A stretch of DNA of 64,000 nt from the NCBI RefSeq assembly GCF_000176235.1, contig NZ_ACZV01000005.1, forward strand, positions 930,001-994,000, given 5' to 3'. The notes under the pieces were generated by a model. It did not search any database. It saw only the letters and a program-made list of their open reading frames with translations, and was not told where the DNA came from. Shown one piece after another: positions 10,254 through 18,706 of the stretch. The position numbers were made by a program, and so were the translations under genes. The DNA comes from Vibrio orientalis CIP 102891 = ATCC 33934. GTDB taxonomy: Bacteria > Pseudomonadota > Gammaproteobacteria > Enterobacterales > Vibrionaceae. Within the stretch, counting starts at the first letter, position 1, and every line of letters begins with the position of its first letter.

Positions 10254-10281
10254 CAAGCATTAACAGCGTTGGCCTTTTTTG

Positions 10282-10312
10282 TTAGCTGGCTCTTGGGTTA
10301 GAAGCCAGCTAA
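10282..10312. repeat. Inverted repeat between convergent genes
   Basis: Perfect 10-bp arms (TTAGCTGGCT / AGCCAGCTAA) around an 11-base loop. No T run follows on either strand, so it is not a standard intrinsic terminator, though its position between convergent genes suggests a transcript-end function. Confidence 0.6.
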
Positions 10313-10329
10313 ATCTATGTTTATCGATT

Positions 10330-10521
10330 CTAGTTTGGCAAAACCATCACTGACTTTAAGTTCGAGTTGAAGTCAAAATGAGCATTGACCTTAATATCAT
10401 CTTTCTCGAATACAACATCATCAAAGTCCGTCATGGCGATCTTAAAGCCATTCTGGACGAATAGAGTTGTGACAGGCGTTCTTTTACTGCTTTTGATAGC
10501 TGACTTAAATAATTTTTCCAT
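10330..10521 (-). CDS. Small hypothetical protein
   Basis: A 63-residue frame with an AAGGTAAG-like ribosome site before its ATG. I do not recognise a family. The sequence is basic at its N-terminus (MEKLFKSAIKSSKR), then alternates hydrophobic and acidic residues, with no membrane segment, signal or cysteine. It is convergent with the YbjQ-like gene. The tidy spacing and ribosome site favour a real gene, but there is no homology evidence. Confidence 0.5.
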   Translation of the reverse strand: MEKLFKSAIKSSKRTPVTTLFVQNGFKIAMTDFDDVVFEKDDIKVNAHFDFNSNLKSVMVLPN

Positions 10522-10834
10522 GGCAACTTACCTTAATTTAGGGAGCTATGACTAAGATAGCGGTCTATGTTTATGAGATCAATTGCGTAATTAATTTGAG
10601 AAATCTATGGTATTGGCAATAAATATTTAGATATTTATTGTGACAATTCGACTCTCAGTATGAATGCCGTGAGGTAATGAGTTCAGGGAAGTTTTGTGCA
10701 CGTTATCTCGTTGTTTTGGGAAGTGACTTATCCATATAATTCTTGAATGTCATAAAGGCTTACAAATCCAGTTAACAACCAAGCTTTTCAGATCAGTGAC
10801 GTGTGACGAATCTGTGTTCGAAAGGGAGTAAATA
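10522..10834. other. Intergenic region before the nudix gene
   Basis: About 313 bases between divergent small genes. It contains AT-rich promoter-like sequence around 10600-10660 but no frame or repeat that I can defend. Confidence 0.5.
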
Positions 10835-11248
10835 ATGAGTAAGGAAGTACGAGTAGGTGTGGCAGCGGTCATTCTACGTGAAGGACGTGTTTTACTTGGA
10901 GAGCGTATTGGCTCCCATGGAGCGAACACTTGGGCGACTCCAGGTGGGCACCTTGAATTAGGTGAAAGTATTGAACAATGCGCAACGCGGGAAACATTAG
11001 AAGAGACAGGATTAACAGTGGACTCGTTTGAGAAACTAACCTTCACCAATGATATTTTCGCAAAAGAAGGTAAACACTATGTAACGCTGTTCGTTGTCGC
11101 CACATGTCTTAATGGTGAACCTGAGGTGACGGAACCACATAAATGTAAGCAGTGGAAATGGTTCGAATTGGACGAACTTCCTGAACCGCTTTTCTTACCT
11201 CTGACGAATTTGCTAAAGGATTCTGTAAGCCTTAGCGCGTTTATCTAA
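10835..11248 (+). CDS. Nudix hydrolase, NUDT15/MTH2-like
   Basis: Hydrolyses a nucleoside diphosphate linked to another moiety. The full Nudix box is visible: GGHLELGESIEQCATRETLE followed by ETGL, with the REtxEE glutamates that bind Mg2+. The stretch GERIGSHGANTWATPGGHLE and the later HYVTLFVV resemble NUDT15-type enzymes that act on oxidised or modified dNTPs, but the substrate cannot be assigned from sequence. Length is 137 residues, normal for a single-domain member. AAGGGAG precedes the ATG. It is the first of five co-directional genes, each with its own spacer. Confidence 0.9.
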   Translation: MSKEVRVGVAAVILREGRVLLGERIGSHGANTWATPGGHLELGESIEQCATRETLEETGLTVDSFEKLTFTNDIFAKEGKHYVTLFVVATCLNGEPEVTEPHKCKQWKWFELDELPEPLFLPLTNLLKDSVSLSAFI

Positions 11249-11488
11249 CAATATTGGCAATTCTTATAGACGTTATGTGATTTTCCTGTGATGGCCATAG
11301 CGCGCTAAAACTTTTTTTTGGTCGCTGGCGTTCAATGATCAGAAAATAACGGCCTTATAGTGCGTGTTTGGTGCCTTATTTTTGAGATTCTGCGTGGTTT
11401 TAAGTTGCTGTTTTTATTGGTTTTGTTTTTCTTGAGATGTTCACCGTAAATGATAGTCTTCCACTCAAAGGGTTAAAGAGACTATAAA
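11249..11488 (+). promoter_or_regulatory. Long leader/promoter region of qnr
   Basis: A TATAGT at 11356-11361 could be a -10 element, although its -35 is weak; if used it gives a 5' untranslated leader of about 120 bases that is rich in T. I looked for a LexA box of the CTGT-N8-ACAG form and did not find one. Confidence 0.35.
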
Positions 11489-12145
11489 ATGAATAAAACT
11501 GATCAATCTTTTGTCCAAGAGGACTTTTCAAAGCGGGACCTGAGTGGCTTCATCTTTTCTAACTGCAAGTTCTACTGTTGCAGTTTTAAGCGTACGAATC
11601 TAAGAGATGCGCAGTTTATTGATTGTGCTTTTATTGAACAAGGAGAGTTGGAAGGCTGCGATTTTTCCTACTCTGATCTCCGGGATGCTTCATTCAAGAG
11701 ATGTAAGTTATCTATGTCTTACTTCAGCGGGGCTAACTGTTTCGGTCTTGAGTTAAGGGAGTGTGACCTAAAAGGGGCTAACTTTTCTCAAGCTAGTTTT
11801 GTAAATCACGTCTCTCACCAGGTTTACTTTTGCTCTGCATATATTACAGGCTGCAACTTATCGTATGTTAATTTTGAAAGGCAGTTAATTGAAAAGTGTG
11901 ACTTATTTGAGAACCGTTGGATTGGCGCTAATCTACGAGGTGCTTCATTTAAAGGCTCAGATCTCAGTCGTGGTGTTTTCTCTGAAGATTGCTGGGACCA
12001 GTTCAAAGTGCAAGGTAGCGACCTAAGTCATTCAGAGCTATACGGCTTAAATCCTCGAAAAGTAGATCTGACAGGTGTAAAAATATGTTCGTGGCAACAA
12101 GAACAACTGTTAGAGCAATTAGGGGTAATAGTCGTTCCGGATTAA
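11489..12145 (+). CDS. qnr: Qnr pentapeptide-repeat quinolone-resistance protein
   Basis: Right-handed quadrilateral beta-helix protein that mimics DNA, binds gyrase and topoisomerase IV and protects them from quinolones. It has exactly the Qnr length (218 residues), tandem A(D/N)LXX pentapeptides throughout (RDLSGF, TNLRDA, SDLRDASFKRC, ANLRGASFKGSDLSRG), the non-repeat interruptions typical of Qnr loops, and the C-terminus SWQQEQLLEQLGVIVVPD. From memory it is nearest to the QnrVC family and more distant from QnrA and QnrS. It looks like a resident chromosomal copy: no integron attC site, integrase or insertion sequence is next to it, and its base composition matches its neighbours. A weak ribosome site (AAAGAG) precedes the ATG. 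Confidence 0.95.
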   Translation: MNKTDQSFVQEDFSKRDLSGFIFSNCKFYCCSFKRTNLRDAQFIDCAFIEQGELEGCDFSYSDLRDASFKRCKLSMSYFSGANCFGLELRECDLKGANFSQASFVNHVSHQVYFCSAYITGCNLSYVNFERQLIEKCDLFENRWIGANLRGASFKGSDLSRGVFSEDCWDQFKVQGSDLSHSELYGLNPRKVDLTGVKICSWQQEQLLEQLGVIVVPD

Positions 12146-12289
12146 GCCTGCGATTTGGCTACGCGCATAACAACTCAGATTCGCAAGGCTCGGCACTACT
12201 AGGTTCGCGAGTTCAATATGCGTATCTTAGGGTACGCCTCGACGCTTCTTGTATTTATATGTGGAATAAGGCTTTATAGGGAAGAATGA

Positions 12290-12766
12290 ATGGCACTTAG
12301 AGCGTTTGAAAAAGCAGACTACGACTTGCTAATCCGCTGGATTGATTCTGAAGAACTCAATTATCAATGGGGTGGGCCAAATTTCAATTTCCCTTTAAAT
12401 CGCAAACAGCTTGATGACCATTGCGCTAAGCCAGAGGTCATTCCGTTAGTTTTTGTTCATAAGGGTATTAACGCTGGTTACGTAGAGTTATTCAAACTCT
12501 CGGAGTCAAAATCACGGGTTTGCCGTGTGTTTGTCTCAAATGATTTTCGTGGTCAGGGCATCGCAAAACTTATGCTTCAGCAATTAATCGAATTAGCTCA
12601 CATTGATCATAACGCTCAAGTGCTGTCGCTAGCGGTTTTTGAGCGTAATACCGTGGCTAAGAAATGCTACGAATCGCTGGGTTTTCAGGTGACTTCGCAT
12701 CAATCCGGTACGCGATCTTTTGGTGGTGAACCTTGGGATCTTTTGTTAATGGAAAAGTGGTTATGA
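12290..12766 (+). CDS. GNAT-family N-acetyltransferase
   Basis: Acetyl-CoA-dependent acetyltransferase of 158 residues. The acetyl-CoA loop is visible as RVFVSNDFRGQGIAKLML (R/QxxGxG/A type), and ERNTVAKKCYESLGF is the usual motif B helix near the C-terminus. The N-terminus (RAFEKADYDLLIRWID) resembles RimJ/RimL-type and aminoglycoside-type members, but the acceptor is not predictable. AGGGAAG lies before the chosen ATG; an ATG four bases earlier is in another frame. It is the third gene of the co-directional row. Confidence 0.88.
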   Translation: MALRAFEKADYDLLIRWIDSEELNYQWGGPNFNFPLNRKQLDDHCAKPEVIPLVFVHKGINAGYVELFKLSESKSRVCRVFVSNDFRGQGIAKLMLQQLIELAHIDHNAQVLSLAVFERNTVAKKCYESLGFQVTSHQSGTRSFGGEPWDLLLMEKWL

Positions 12767-12895
12767 CCAGCACATTGGATTGATACGTCAAGACAAGTGG
12801 ATGTTATACGTTTGGAGGAGTAATGGAATTCAGCATCAAGATATGCTGAGGCTCTACAAGCAACTTTAGCAACACATAAATATAGAGGAAATAGT

Positions 12896-13513
12896 GTGGA
12901 AATTTGGAAATTAATGCTCTTTATACCTGTGTGTTTTGCACTTAACATGACGCCTGGTCCCAATAACCTATTATCTATGAACAATGCACGTTGTTACGGT
13001 TTTAAATCTGCTTTGATCGCGGGCTTAGGTCGTATTGCGGCATTTTCTGTAATGATAGTGTTAGCGGCTTCCGGTTTGGCTGTTGTTCTATATGCGTCTG
13101 AGGCTTTATTCCTCACTATCAAAGTCATCGGCGCTACTTATTTATTGTGGATAGCTTTCAACCTGTGGCGCTCAGAGTCTAGCCCTGTTGGTGAATTCGA
13201 TAACGGTCGCAACCAGTTAGGTTTAGCGAAACAAGAGTTTTTATTAGCCGCTGGTAATCCAAAGGCTATCTTGATCTTTACCGCGTTTCTTCCTCAGTTT
13301 GTTGATGTGTCTGCAAGCGTTAATGAGCAGTTTTTCGTTCTGGGTTCTACGTTCCTAATACTGGAAATGGGGGCGATATCGATCTATGCCATGTTTGGAA
13401 TGTATTTGAGGCAATGGTTCACAAAGCCAAAAATGGCAAAGCGTTTCAATCGAGGTTGCGCTACCTTCTTAGCGATGTCAGGAGCAAGCTTGTTACTAAG
13501 CCGCCAACAATAA
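12896..13513 (+). CDS. LysE/RhtB-family amino-acid or metabolite exporter
   Basis: Inner-membrane exporter of 205 residues with about six hydrophobic segments. The family signature NMTPGPNNLLSMNNA is present near residue 18, followed by GFKSALIAGLGRI. GTG is the start codon, set by AGAGGAA seven bases upstream. The substrate is unknown; related proteins export threonine, homoserine lactones or other amino acids. It stands between the GNAT and HAD genes on the same strand with a 129-base upstream spacer. Confidence 0.9.
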   Translation: MEIWKLMLFIPVCFALNMTPGPNNLLSMNNARCYGFKSALIAGLGRIAAFSVMIVLAASGLAVVLYASEALFLTIKVIGATYLLWIAFNLWRSESSPVGEFDNGRNQLGLAKQEFLLAAGNPKAILIFTAFLPQFVDVSASVNEQFFVLGSTFLILEMGAISIYAMFGMYLRQWFTKPKMAKRFNRGCATFLAMSGASLLLSRQQ

Positions 13514-13581
13514 ACTAATCAACATGTTTACAATGTTCAGCGAAAAGCTTTGAGCATTGGACGTTATGTAAATAGGGGGGA

Positions 13582-14202
13582 ATGATGAGTTCAGAAAGTA
13601 TTAAAAATGTAGTCTTTGACATCGGCAATGTGATGGTACGTTGGGCACCTTTGGAAATAGTAAAGCTAACATTCGGTGAAATCAAAGCTTCTGAGGAACT
13701 GGCGAAACGTATCTTTCAGTCTGAAACTTGGTTAGACCTCAATAAAGGTTTCATTTCTGAAGATGATGCCAAAGTGCAGTACAAGCGATTATTAGACTTG
13801 TCTGACTTGGAGTGTGAGCGTCTATTTTACTACGTTAAGCGAACTCAGATCCTTATTTATGGTTCAATCGACCTTCTTAAACGCGTTAAGTCATCAGGCT
13901 ACAACGTTTATGCGTTAACAGATAATGTCCACGAAATCGTAGCCTACCTAAAATCAGAATATTCATTCTGGCCTTTGTTTGATGGCGCGACGGTATCGGC
14001 GGAACTTGGTCTCCTCAAACCGCAAGCAGAAATCTATCAATCCTTACTTAACCAACATAAGCTAACTGCATCAGAAACTGTATTTATCGATGATATGCCA
14101 CACAATGTGGACGGTGCGAGGGCTGTTGGTATCGCAGGGATCCAATTTGAGAATGTAGATCAATGTGAAGAAGAGTTAAAAGCACTGGGTCTGTCTTTTT
14201 AG
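13582..14202 (+). CDS. HAD-superfamily phosphatase, YihX-like
   Basis: Haloacid dehalogenase-type hydrolase of 206 residues. Motif I is VVFDIGNVMVRW, the DxGNV form also found in YihX (alpha-D-glucose-1-phosphatase); motif II is YALTDN; the motif III lysine lies in LLKPQAEIYQ; motif IV is VFIDDMPHNVDGA. The substrate is probably a small phosphorylated metabolite and cannot be fixed further. AGGGGGGA precedes two possible ATG codons (13582 and 13585). Confidence 0.9.
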   Translation: MMSSESIKNVVFDIGNVMVRWAPLEIVKLTFGEIKASEELAKRIFQSETWLDLNKGFISEDDAKVQYKRLLDLSDLECERLFYYVKRTQILIYGSIDLLKRVKSSGYNVYALTDNVHEIVAYLKSEYSFWPLFDGATVSAELGLLKPQAEIYQSLLNQHKLTASETVFIDDMPHNVDGARAVGIAGIQFENVDQCEEELKALGLSF

Positions 14203-14248
14203 GCAGTGAATAAGTGCTTTAAAGAGAATTAACGTAGGTGAAACGAAA

Positions 14249-14273
14249 GGGAGCTTAGGATTGGTTAGCTCCC
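14249..14273. terminator. Hairpin between convergent HAD and RRM genes
   Basis: GGGAGCT / AGCTCCC 7-bp stem with an 11-base loop, followed by short T-rich stretches on both sides. It is placed correctly for a bidirectional terminator but is not strong. Confidence 0.5.
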
Positions 14274-14284
14274 TATTTGGACGT

Positions 14285-14524
14285 TTAGCTTTGAGCGAAT
14301 TTAACTCGGATCTTGCTCTTAGCTACGTTAGTCAGATTTAAGCTGTTTACAGCTGTTTTTGCTTCAGCTTCATCAGGCATTTCAAGGAAAGCGAAGCCCT
14401 TAGATTGGCCAGTTTCCTGATCTAGAACTAAATCACATTGGGTAACAGTACCGTGAGCAGAGAAGAGAACTCGAACTTCGTGTTCTGTGGTGGTACGCGC
14501 TAGATTGCGGACTAAAAGTTTCAT
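14285..14524 (-). CDS. Small RNA-binding protein, single RRM domain
   Basis: A 79-residue protein that is essentially one RNA recognition motif. RNP2 is KLLVRNL at the N-terminus and RNP1 is KGFAFLEM; the beta-alpha-beta-beta-alpha-beta order is complete. Such stand-alone RRM proteins occur in cyanobacteria and several gammaproteobacteria and bind single-stranded RNA; the target is unknown. It has a 180-base upstream spacer that may contain a long leader. Confidence 0.9.
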   Translation of the reverse strand: MKLLVRNLARTTTEHEVRVLFSAHGTVTQCDLVLDQETGQSKGFAFLEMPDEAEAKTAVNSLNLTNVAKSKIRVKFAQS

Positions 14525-14670
14525 AATATTTTGCCTAGTGTAAGTTGCAATCCAATTGTCTCAGGTATAGCGGTGTAAACCAAGAAGAGTTTGTATCCAA
14601 CAAGAGGATAATGCACTTTAACAGCATGTTACCGAGTTTCTTAATGCTTGATATTATTTTATGTGGAGGA

Positions 14671-14700
14671 ATTATGAGCTCATGTTTCAGAGCTCATAAT
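14671..14700. repeat. Perfect inverted repeat
   Basis: Arms ATTATGAGCT and AGCTCATAAT surround a 10-base loop. It lies just beyond the stop of the small gene at 14707-14889 and upstream of the RRM gene. There is no T run, so it could be a transcript-stabilising stem or an operator. Confidence 0.6.
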
Positions 14701-14706
14701 GTTGGC

Positions 14707-14889
14707 TTAAGGGTGGGTAATGAGTTGCCCATCTTCATTGGTTAGAAGACTAGCCTTACCTTGTTCAATGAGTTGTGCGGCATAAGATGGCGTCACAGTT
14801 TGGATTTCACCTTTTTCTCTACTTACTAATGCTTCCCACGCTTGGTCTTTGTATTTTCCTGCTTGGGTGTACTGAATGAGTACTTTCAT
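14707..14889 (-). CDS. Small hypothetical protein
   Basis: A 60-residue frame starting at the ATG at 14889, chosen because GGAG lies nine bases upstream; the frame stays open for 21 more codons. I do not recognise a named family. The product is soluble and mixed in charge (KVLIQYTQAGKYKDQAWEALVS...), without cysteine or a membrane segment. It is followed by a perfect inverted repeat. Confidence 0.6.
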   Translation of the reverse strand: MKVLIQYTQAGKYKDQAWEALVSREKGEIQTVTPSYAAQLIEQGKASLLTNEDGQLITHP

Positions 14890-15036
14890 AGGTTCACGCT
14901 CCGGTGAGTTAGACGTGCTACTAACATTAGTGAATTTGCCTTGGTTGCGCACCTGTTAAATGTGAAACATAAGATTAACCAAATGGCGTTGTTTAGTTTT
15001 AATCGGCATTTGTGTTAAAGCTTTAATGTGAATGCA

Positions 15037-15429
15037 CTATGTGTAGCTTTCAGGTAATAAAGCGTGACCGCTGTTTTCCGCGAGATAGACCAGCCCATCA
15101 ATTACTCTGATTGGCGTTAATAGGTTGTCATCATCACAGCTATCTAGTTCGAATGTAAGGTAAAGGCGGTCAAGTTCAATCTTCAGAAATAAGTTCCCTT
15201 GTGGCGCTCTGTCTTGGGTTAAAGCGAACGCTCCAACACCAATAAAGTGCGAACTTTTCAGATTTCTTGTCGCGTAGATGTCACAACGTAGTTGGTGGGC
15301 GAGCGTTAAAAAGTCGAGAAGCAGGTTAATTTGGTCATCTGAAACGTTATCGAGCGCTTTCACATGCGGCTTTTTGCAGAAACGTTCTAAATAGTTAACC
15401 ATTTCGTTGATATCGTTGTTAAATAGCAT
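15037..15429 (-). CDS. Hypothetical protein, 130 residues
   Basis: Unrecognised cytosolic protein. The first half is helical and charged; the second half has alternating hydrophobic residues that suggest beta strands (GNLFLKIELDRLYLTFELDS) before an acidic DDDN stretch. No signal, membrane segment or catalytic motif is visible. It sits alone between the small gene at 14.7 kb and the amino-acid transporter, with no clear ribosome site. Confidence 0.6.
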   Translation of the reverse strand: MLFNNDINEMVNYLERFCKKPHVKALDNVSDDQINLLLDFLTLAHQLRCDIYATRNLKSSHFIGVGAFALTQDRAPQGNLFLKIELDRLYLTFELDSCDDDNLLTPIRVIDGLVYLAENSGHALLPESYT

Positions 15430-15516
15430 TGCAGGTTATCCGTGTTGTAAGCGTTGCGATTGTACCTTTGGCGTATCAACATAACAAAATATTTAGAACC
15501 ATTTACAGATAACGAA

Positions 15517-15540
15517 AAAGGGTGGCCGACGCCACCCTTT
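15517..15540 (-). terminator. Terminator of the aapJQMP operon
   Basis: AAAGGGTGGC with its exact complement around a 4-base loop; on the minus strand a TTTTTCG tract follows, about 20 bases beyond the aapP stop. Confidence 0.92.
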
Positions 15541-15560
15541 GTTATATGGTTTATCAACCA

Positions 15561-16310
15561 TTAATGGTGCAGAATCTGCGCCAAGAAGTTTTGTGTGCGA
15601 TCCGACTGAGGGTTTTCAAAGAAATCAACTGGGTTGTTCTCTTCGATAATCTCACCAGCATCCATAAATATAACTCTATCGGCAACCTCTTTAGCAAAAC
15701 CCATCTCGTGAGTTACACAAAGCATGGTCATGCCTTCTTCTGCGAGCTCGACCATTACATCAAGTACCTCACGCACCATCTCTGGGTCAAGCGCTGACGT
15801 TGGTTCATCGAATAGCATTACCTGAGGGCTCATGCACAACGAACGAGCAATAGCCACACGTTGCTGCTGACCACCTGACAACTGACCAGGATACTTATCA
15901 GCTTGGTCCGGAATCTTAACGCGCTCAAGGTACTTCATTGCAATCGCTTCAGCTTCTTGCTTTGGCATTTTCTTCACCCAAATAGGCGCTAGAGTACAGT
16001 TCTCTAAAACCGTTAGGTGAGGGAATAGATTGAAGTGTTGGAAACACATTCCCACTTCACGTCTAACCGCTTCGATGTTTTTTAGATCTTCTGTGAGTTC
16101 ATTCCCAGAAACGAAGATGTGACCTTTCTGGTGTTCTTCTAAGCGGTTAATACAGCGAATCATCGTTGATTTACCTGACCCTGATGGGCCACAAATAACA
16201 ATCTTCTCGCCTTTTTTAACGTCTAGGTTGATGTTCTTTAGTACGTGAAACTCACCGTACCACTTATTCATATCCTTTAGCTGGATCATGTAATCTTGTT
16301 GTTGCGTCAT
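15561..16310 (-). CDS. aapP: General L-amino acid ABC transporter, ATPase AapP
   Basis: ATP-binding subunit energising uptake of many L-amino acids through AapQM. The 249 residues carry Walker [10 protein letters not shown], signature LSGGQQQR, Walker [13 protein letters not shown] and the switch histidine in [15 protein letters not shown], all typical of the polar amino-acid (GlnQ/HisP) ATPases. It is the last gene of the operon, 18 bases after aapM, and is followed by a strong terminator. Confidence 0.95.
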   Translation of the reverse strand: MTQQQDYMIQLKDMNKWYGEFHVLKNINLDVKKGEKIVICGPSGSGKSTMIRCINRLEEHQKGHIFVSGNELTEDLKNIEAVRREVGMCFQHFNLFPHLTVLENCTLAPIWVKKMPKQEAEAIAMKYLERVKIPDQADKYPGQLSGGQQQRVAIARSLCMSPQVMLFDEPTSALDPEMVREVLDVMVELAEEGMTMLCVTHEMGFAKEVADRVIFMDAGEIIEENNPVDFFENPQSDRTQNFLAQILHH

Positions 16311-16328
16311 AATACGTCCTTGAGCTAA

Positions 16329-17426
16329 TTATCGTTTGTGACCGGTGTGAAGTTTGTTTTCAAGCCAAATCGAATATCTCGACATGCCGAAACAAAATAC
16401 CCAGAACACTAACGCGACAAATACATAACTTTCGGTTGCAAAACCTAACCACTCAGGGTCGGTGTTTGCTGCTTGACCGATACCGAGCACATCAAACATA
16501 CCGATGATGAGTACAAGACTGGTATCTTTAAATAGACCGATGAAGGTGTTTACAATCGAAGGAATGGTGATCTTGAGTGCCTGCGGCAAAATGATCAGTC
16601 CCATCTTCTTCCAGTACGTAAGGCCTAGTGCATCAGCGGCTTCGTATTGACCTTTTGGTATCGCTTGCAGGCCGCCACGAACAACTTCAGCCATGTACGC
16701 AGCACTGAACATTACCACACCAACCAAAGCACGGATCAGCTTATCCGTTTCGGAACCTTCGGCTAAGAATAGCGGAAGCATTACCGATGCCATGAATAGA
16801 ACGGTGATAAGAGGAACACCACGCCATACCTCAATATACACGGTACACATACTGCGAATAATTGGCATTTCAGAGCGACGACCAAGCGCAAGTGCTACGC
16901 CAATAGGTAGTGAAACAACAATACCGACAAGTGCAATAATCAGCGTGACAAGCAAGCCACCCCACTTGTGTGTATCTACAACCTCTAGGCCAAACACGCC
17001 ACCGTAGAGCAAAGCAGCAATGATAAATGGATAGATGTTAACGAAGAACAACCAAATCCATAATCGCTTCGGTGTTTTCTCATAAGCAAGTAGCACCGTG
17101 AAAATCGCTAAGGTGATGTAAAACAGGCGAGGGCGCCATAGCTCTGCTTCCGGGTAGAAACCATACATGAACTGTTCCCAGCGCACGCTGATAAATACCC
17201 AACATGCACCTTCTCGGCTACATGCGTCACGCGTTGTACCCACCCAATCCGCGTTCAAAAATGCCCAGTCAAAGGTGTTCCAAAGCAGCATGAACGCGAT
17301 ATAGCCAAGAATAATAGTAACGACAGAGTTTACCGGACCATTAAATAGATTTTTGCGCAGCCAGCCAACCACGCCTACTGTATTAGCAGGTGGCGGTAGG
17401 TCAGGCTGAAATTGATGTACACTCAT
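16329..17426 (-). CDS. aapM: General L-amino acid ABC transporter, permease AapM
   Basis: One of two inner-membrane permeases of the Aap system. The 365 residues are longer than HisM-type permeases because of an extra N-terminal hydrophobic region with a loop rich in W, C and R (about residues 60-90), a feature of AapM. The inner-membrane EAA loop is seen as EAADALGLTYWKKMGLIILPQAL, which docks on AapP. Its ATG is one base past the aapQ stop region, indicating translational coupling. Confidence 0.94.
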   Translation of the reverse strand: MSVHQFQPDLPPPANTVGVVGWLRKNLFNGPVNSVVTIILGYIAFMLLWNTFDWAFLNADWVGTTRDACSREGACWVFISVRWEQFMYGFYPEAELWRPRLFYITLAIFTVLLAYEKTPKRLWIWLFFVNIYPFIIAALLYGGVFGLEVVDTHKWGGLLVTLIIALVGIVVSLPIGVALALGRRSEMPIIRSMCTVYIEVWRGVPLITVLFMASVMLPLFLAEGSETDKLIRALVGVVMFSAAYMAEVVRGGLQAIPKGQYEAADALGLTYWKKMGLIILPQALKITIPSIVNTFIGLFKDTSLVLIIGMFDVLGIGQAANTDPEWLGFATESYVFVALVFWVFCFGMSRYSIWLENKLHTGHKR

Positions 17427-17427
17427 G

Positions 17428-18630
17428 CTATCTCTCCACTAGCGCTACTTTGCGGTTATAAATGTTCATCAGCGCTGATGTCAGCAAGCTGAGAGTGAGG
17501 TAGACACCCATTGTCATTGCGATGATTTCGATCGCTTGACCCGTTTGGTTGAGTGTGGTCCCTGCAAAAACCGAAACTAAGTCAGGGTAACCAATCGCCA
17601 TTGCAAGGGATGAGTTTTTGGTTAAGTTCAAGTATTGACTTGTCAGTGGGGGGATGATGATTCTTAAGGCTTGAGGAATAACAACAAGCTTTAAGGTACG
17701 TGAACGCGGCAATCCAAGCGACATCGCGGCTTCAGTTTGACCATGGTTAACGGCATTGATACCAGAACGGACAATTTCTGCGATGAAAGAGGCCGTATAG
17801 ATACTCAGTGCAAGCAATAGTGCAGCAAGTTCAGGAATGATACTGATGCCGCCACGGAAGTTGAACCCTTTTAGTTCTGGGAGCTCTGCTGAAATAGGTG
17901 AACCCATCAAAAAGTAAACAATGACAGGAAGCACGACACAAAGCCCAAGCGCTATGCGGCCCATAGGAGTTTGTTGACCTGTTAACTTCTGCTTGTTCTT
18001 AGCCCAAATACCGATGACGATCGATGCGATGAGACCAATGACAAATGTGGCGACAACGATCGACGAACCTTGTTCAAAAATAGGAGCAGGGAAGTACAAA
18101 CCTCGTACATTGAGGAAAATGGCTTCGCCTAAGCTCAGACTTTGTCTCGCTGATGGCAGTGCTTGTAATACTGCAAAGTACCAAAAAAAGATTTGCAGAA
18201 GTAGCGGAACGTTACGGAATATCTCGATATAAACCGCTGCCAATCGACTAACTAACCAGTTAGATGATAAACGTGCGATACCCATGATAAAACCAATCAC
18301 AGTAGCGAGAATAATACCGAAAAAGGAGACTAAAGCGGTATTTAGCAGACCGATGACGAAAGTTCGGCCATAAGAGTAGGTTTCATCGTATTCAATCAGC
18401 GTTAGGCCAATCCCAAAGCCGGCTTCTTGATCGAGGAAATCAAAACCCGTGGCGATACCGCGAGCTTCTAAGTTGGTAAGTGCATTATTGACAATCGTGT
18501 AAAAGAAGAAAACAAGTGCTGCAATCGCAATGATTTGGAAAACAACAGCTCGAAAGGTGGGATTGTATATAAGGTTCGCGTTCTTAGCCGGTCCGTTATC
18601 CGCGCTAGACGCTGCATTAGTAGGTTTCAT
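17428..18630 (-). CDS. aapQ: General L-amino acid ABC transporter, permease AapQ
   Basis: Second permease of the Aap complex, 400 residues, with a long N-terminal extension holding extra membrane segments and a C-terminal HisMQ-type core. The EAA loop is QTEAAMSLGLPRSRTLKLVV followed by IPQALR. It is separated from aapJ by 76 bases that include an intercistronic hairpin terminator, so its expression is probably lower than that of the binding protein. Confidence 0.94.
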   Translation of the reverse strand: MKPTNAASSADNGPAKNANLIYNPTFRAVVFQIIAIAALVFFFYTIVNNALTNLEARGIATGFDFLDQEAGFGIGLTLIEYDETYSYGRTFVIGLLNTALVSFFGIILATVIGFIMGIARLSSNWLVSRLAAVYIEIFRNVPLLLQIFFWYFAVLQALPSARQSLSLGEAIFLNVRGLYFPAPIFEQGSSIVVATFVIGLIASIVIGIWAKNKQKLTGQQTPMGRIALGLCVVLPVIVYFLMGSPISAELPELKGFNFRGGISIIPELAALLLALSIYTASFIAEIVRSGINAVNHGQTEAAMSLGLPRSRTLKLVVIPQALRIIIPPLTSQYLNLTKNSSLAMAIGYPDLVSVFAGTTLNQTGQAIEIIAMTMGVYLTLSLLTSALMNIYNRKVALVER

Positions 18631-18660
18631 ACAACTATAACCTCAAATCCATTTTATATT

Positions 18661-18683
18661 AAAAAGGGCGGCCAAAACCGCCC
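18661..18683 (-). terminator. Intercistronic terminator/attenuator between aapJ and aapQ
   Basis: GGGCGG TTTTGG CCGCCC on the minus strand runs into TTTTTAAT, 24 bases after the aapJ stop. It should stop part of the transcripts after the binding-protein gene. Confidence 0.85.
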
Positions 18684-18706
18684 ATTTTGGGTTGTAACTA
18701 TAAAAG

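Noticed and set aside
11249..13581. Possible integron attC sites in the spacers around qnr, GNAT and LysE-type genes (GTTAT-containing ends and GCATAACAA-like sequence)
   Set aside because: None shows the paired R'/R'' boxes (RYYYAAC...GTTRRRY) with an internal inverted repeat, and no integrase is nearby.
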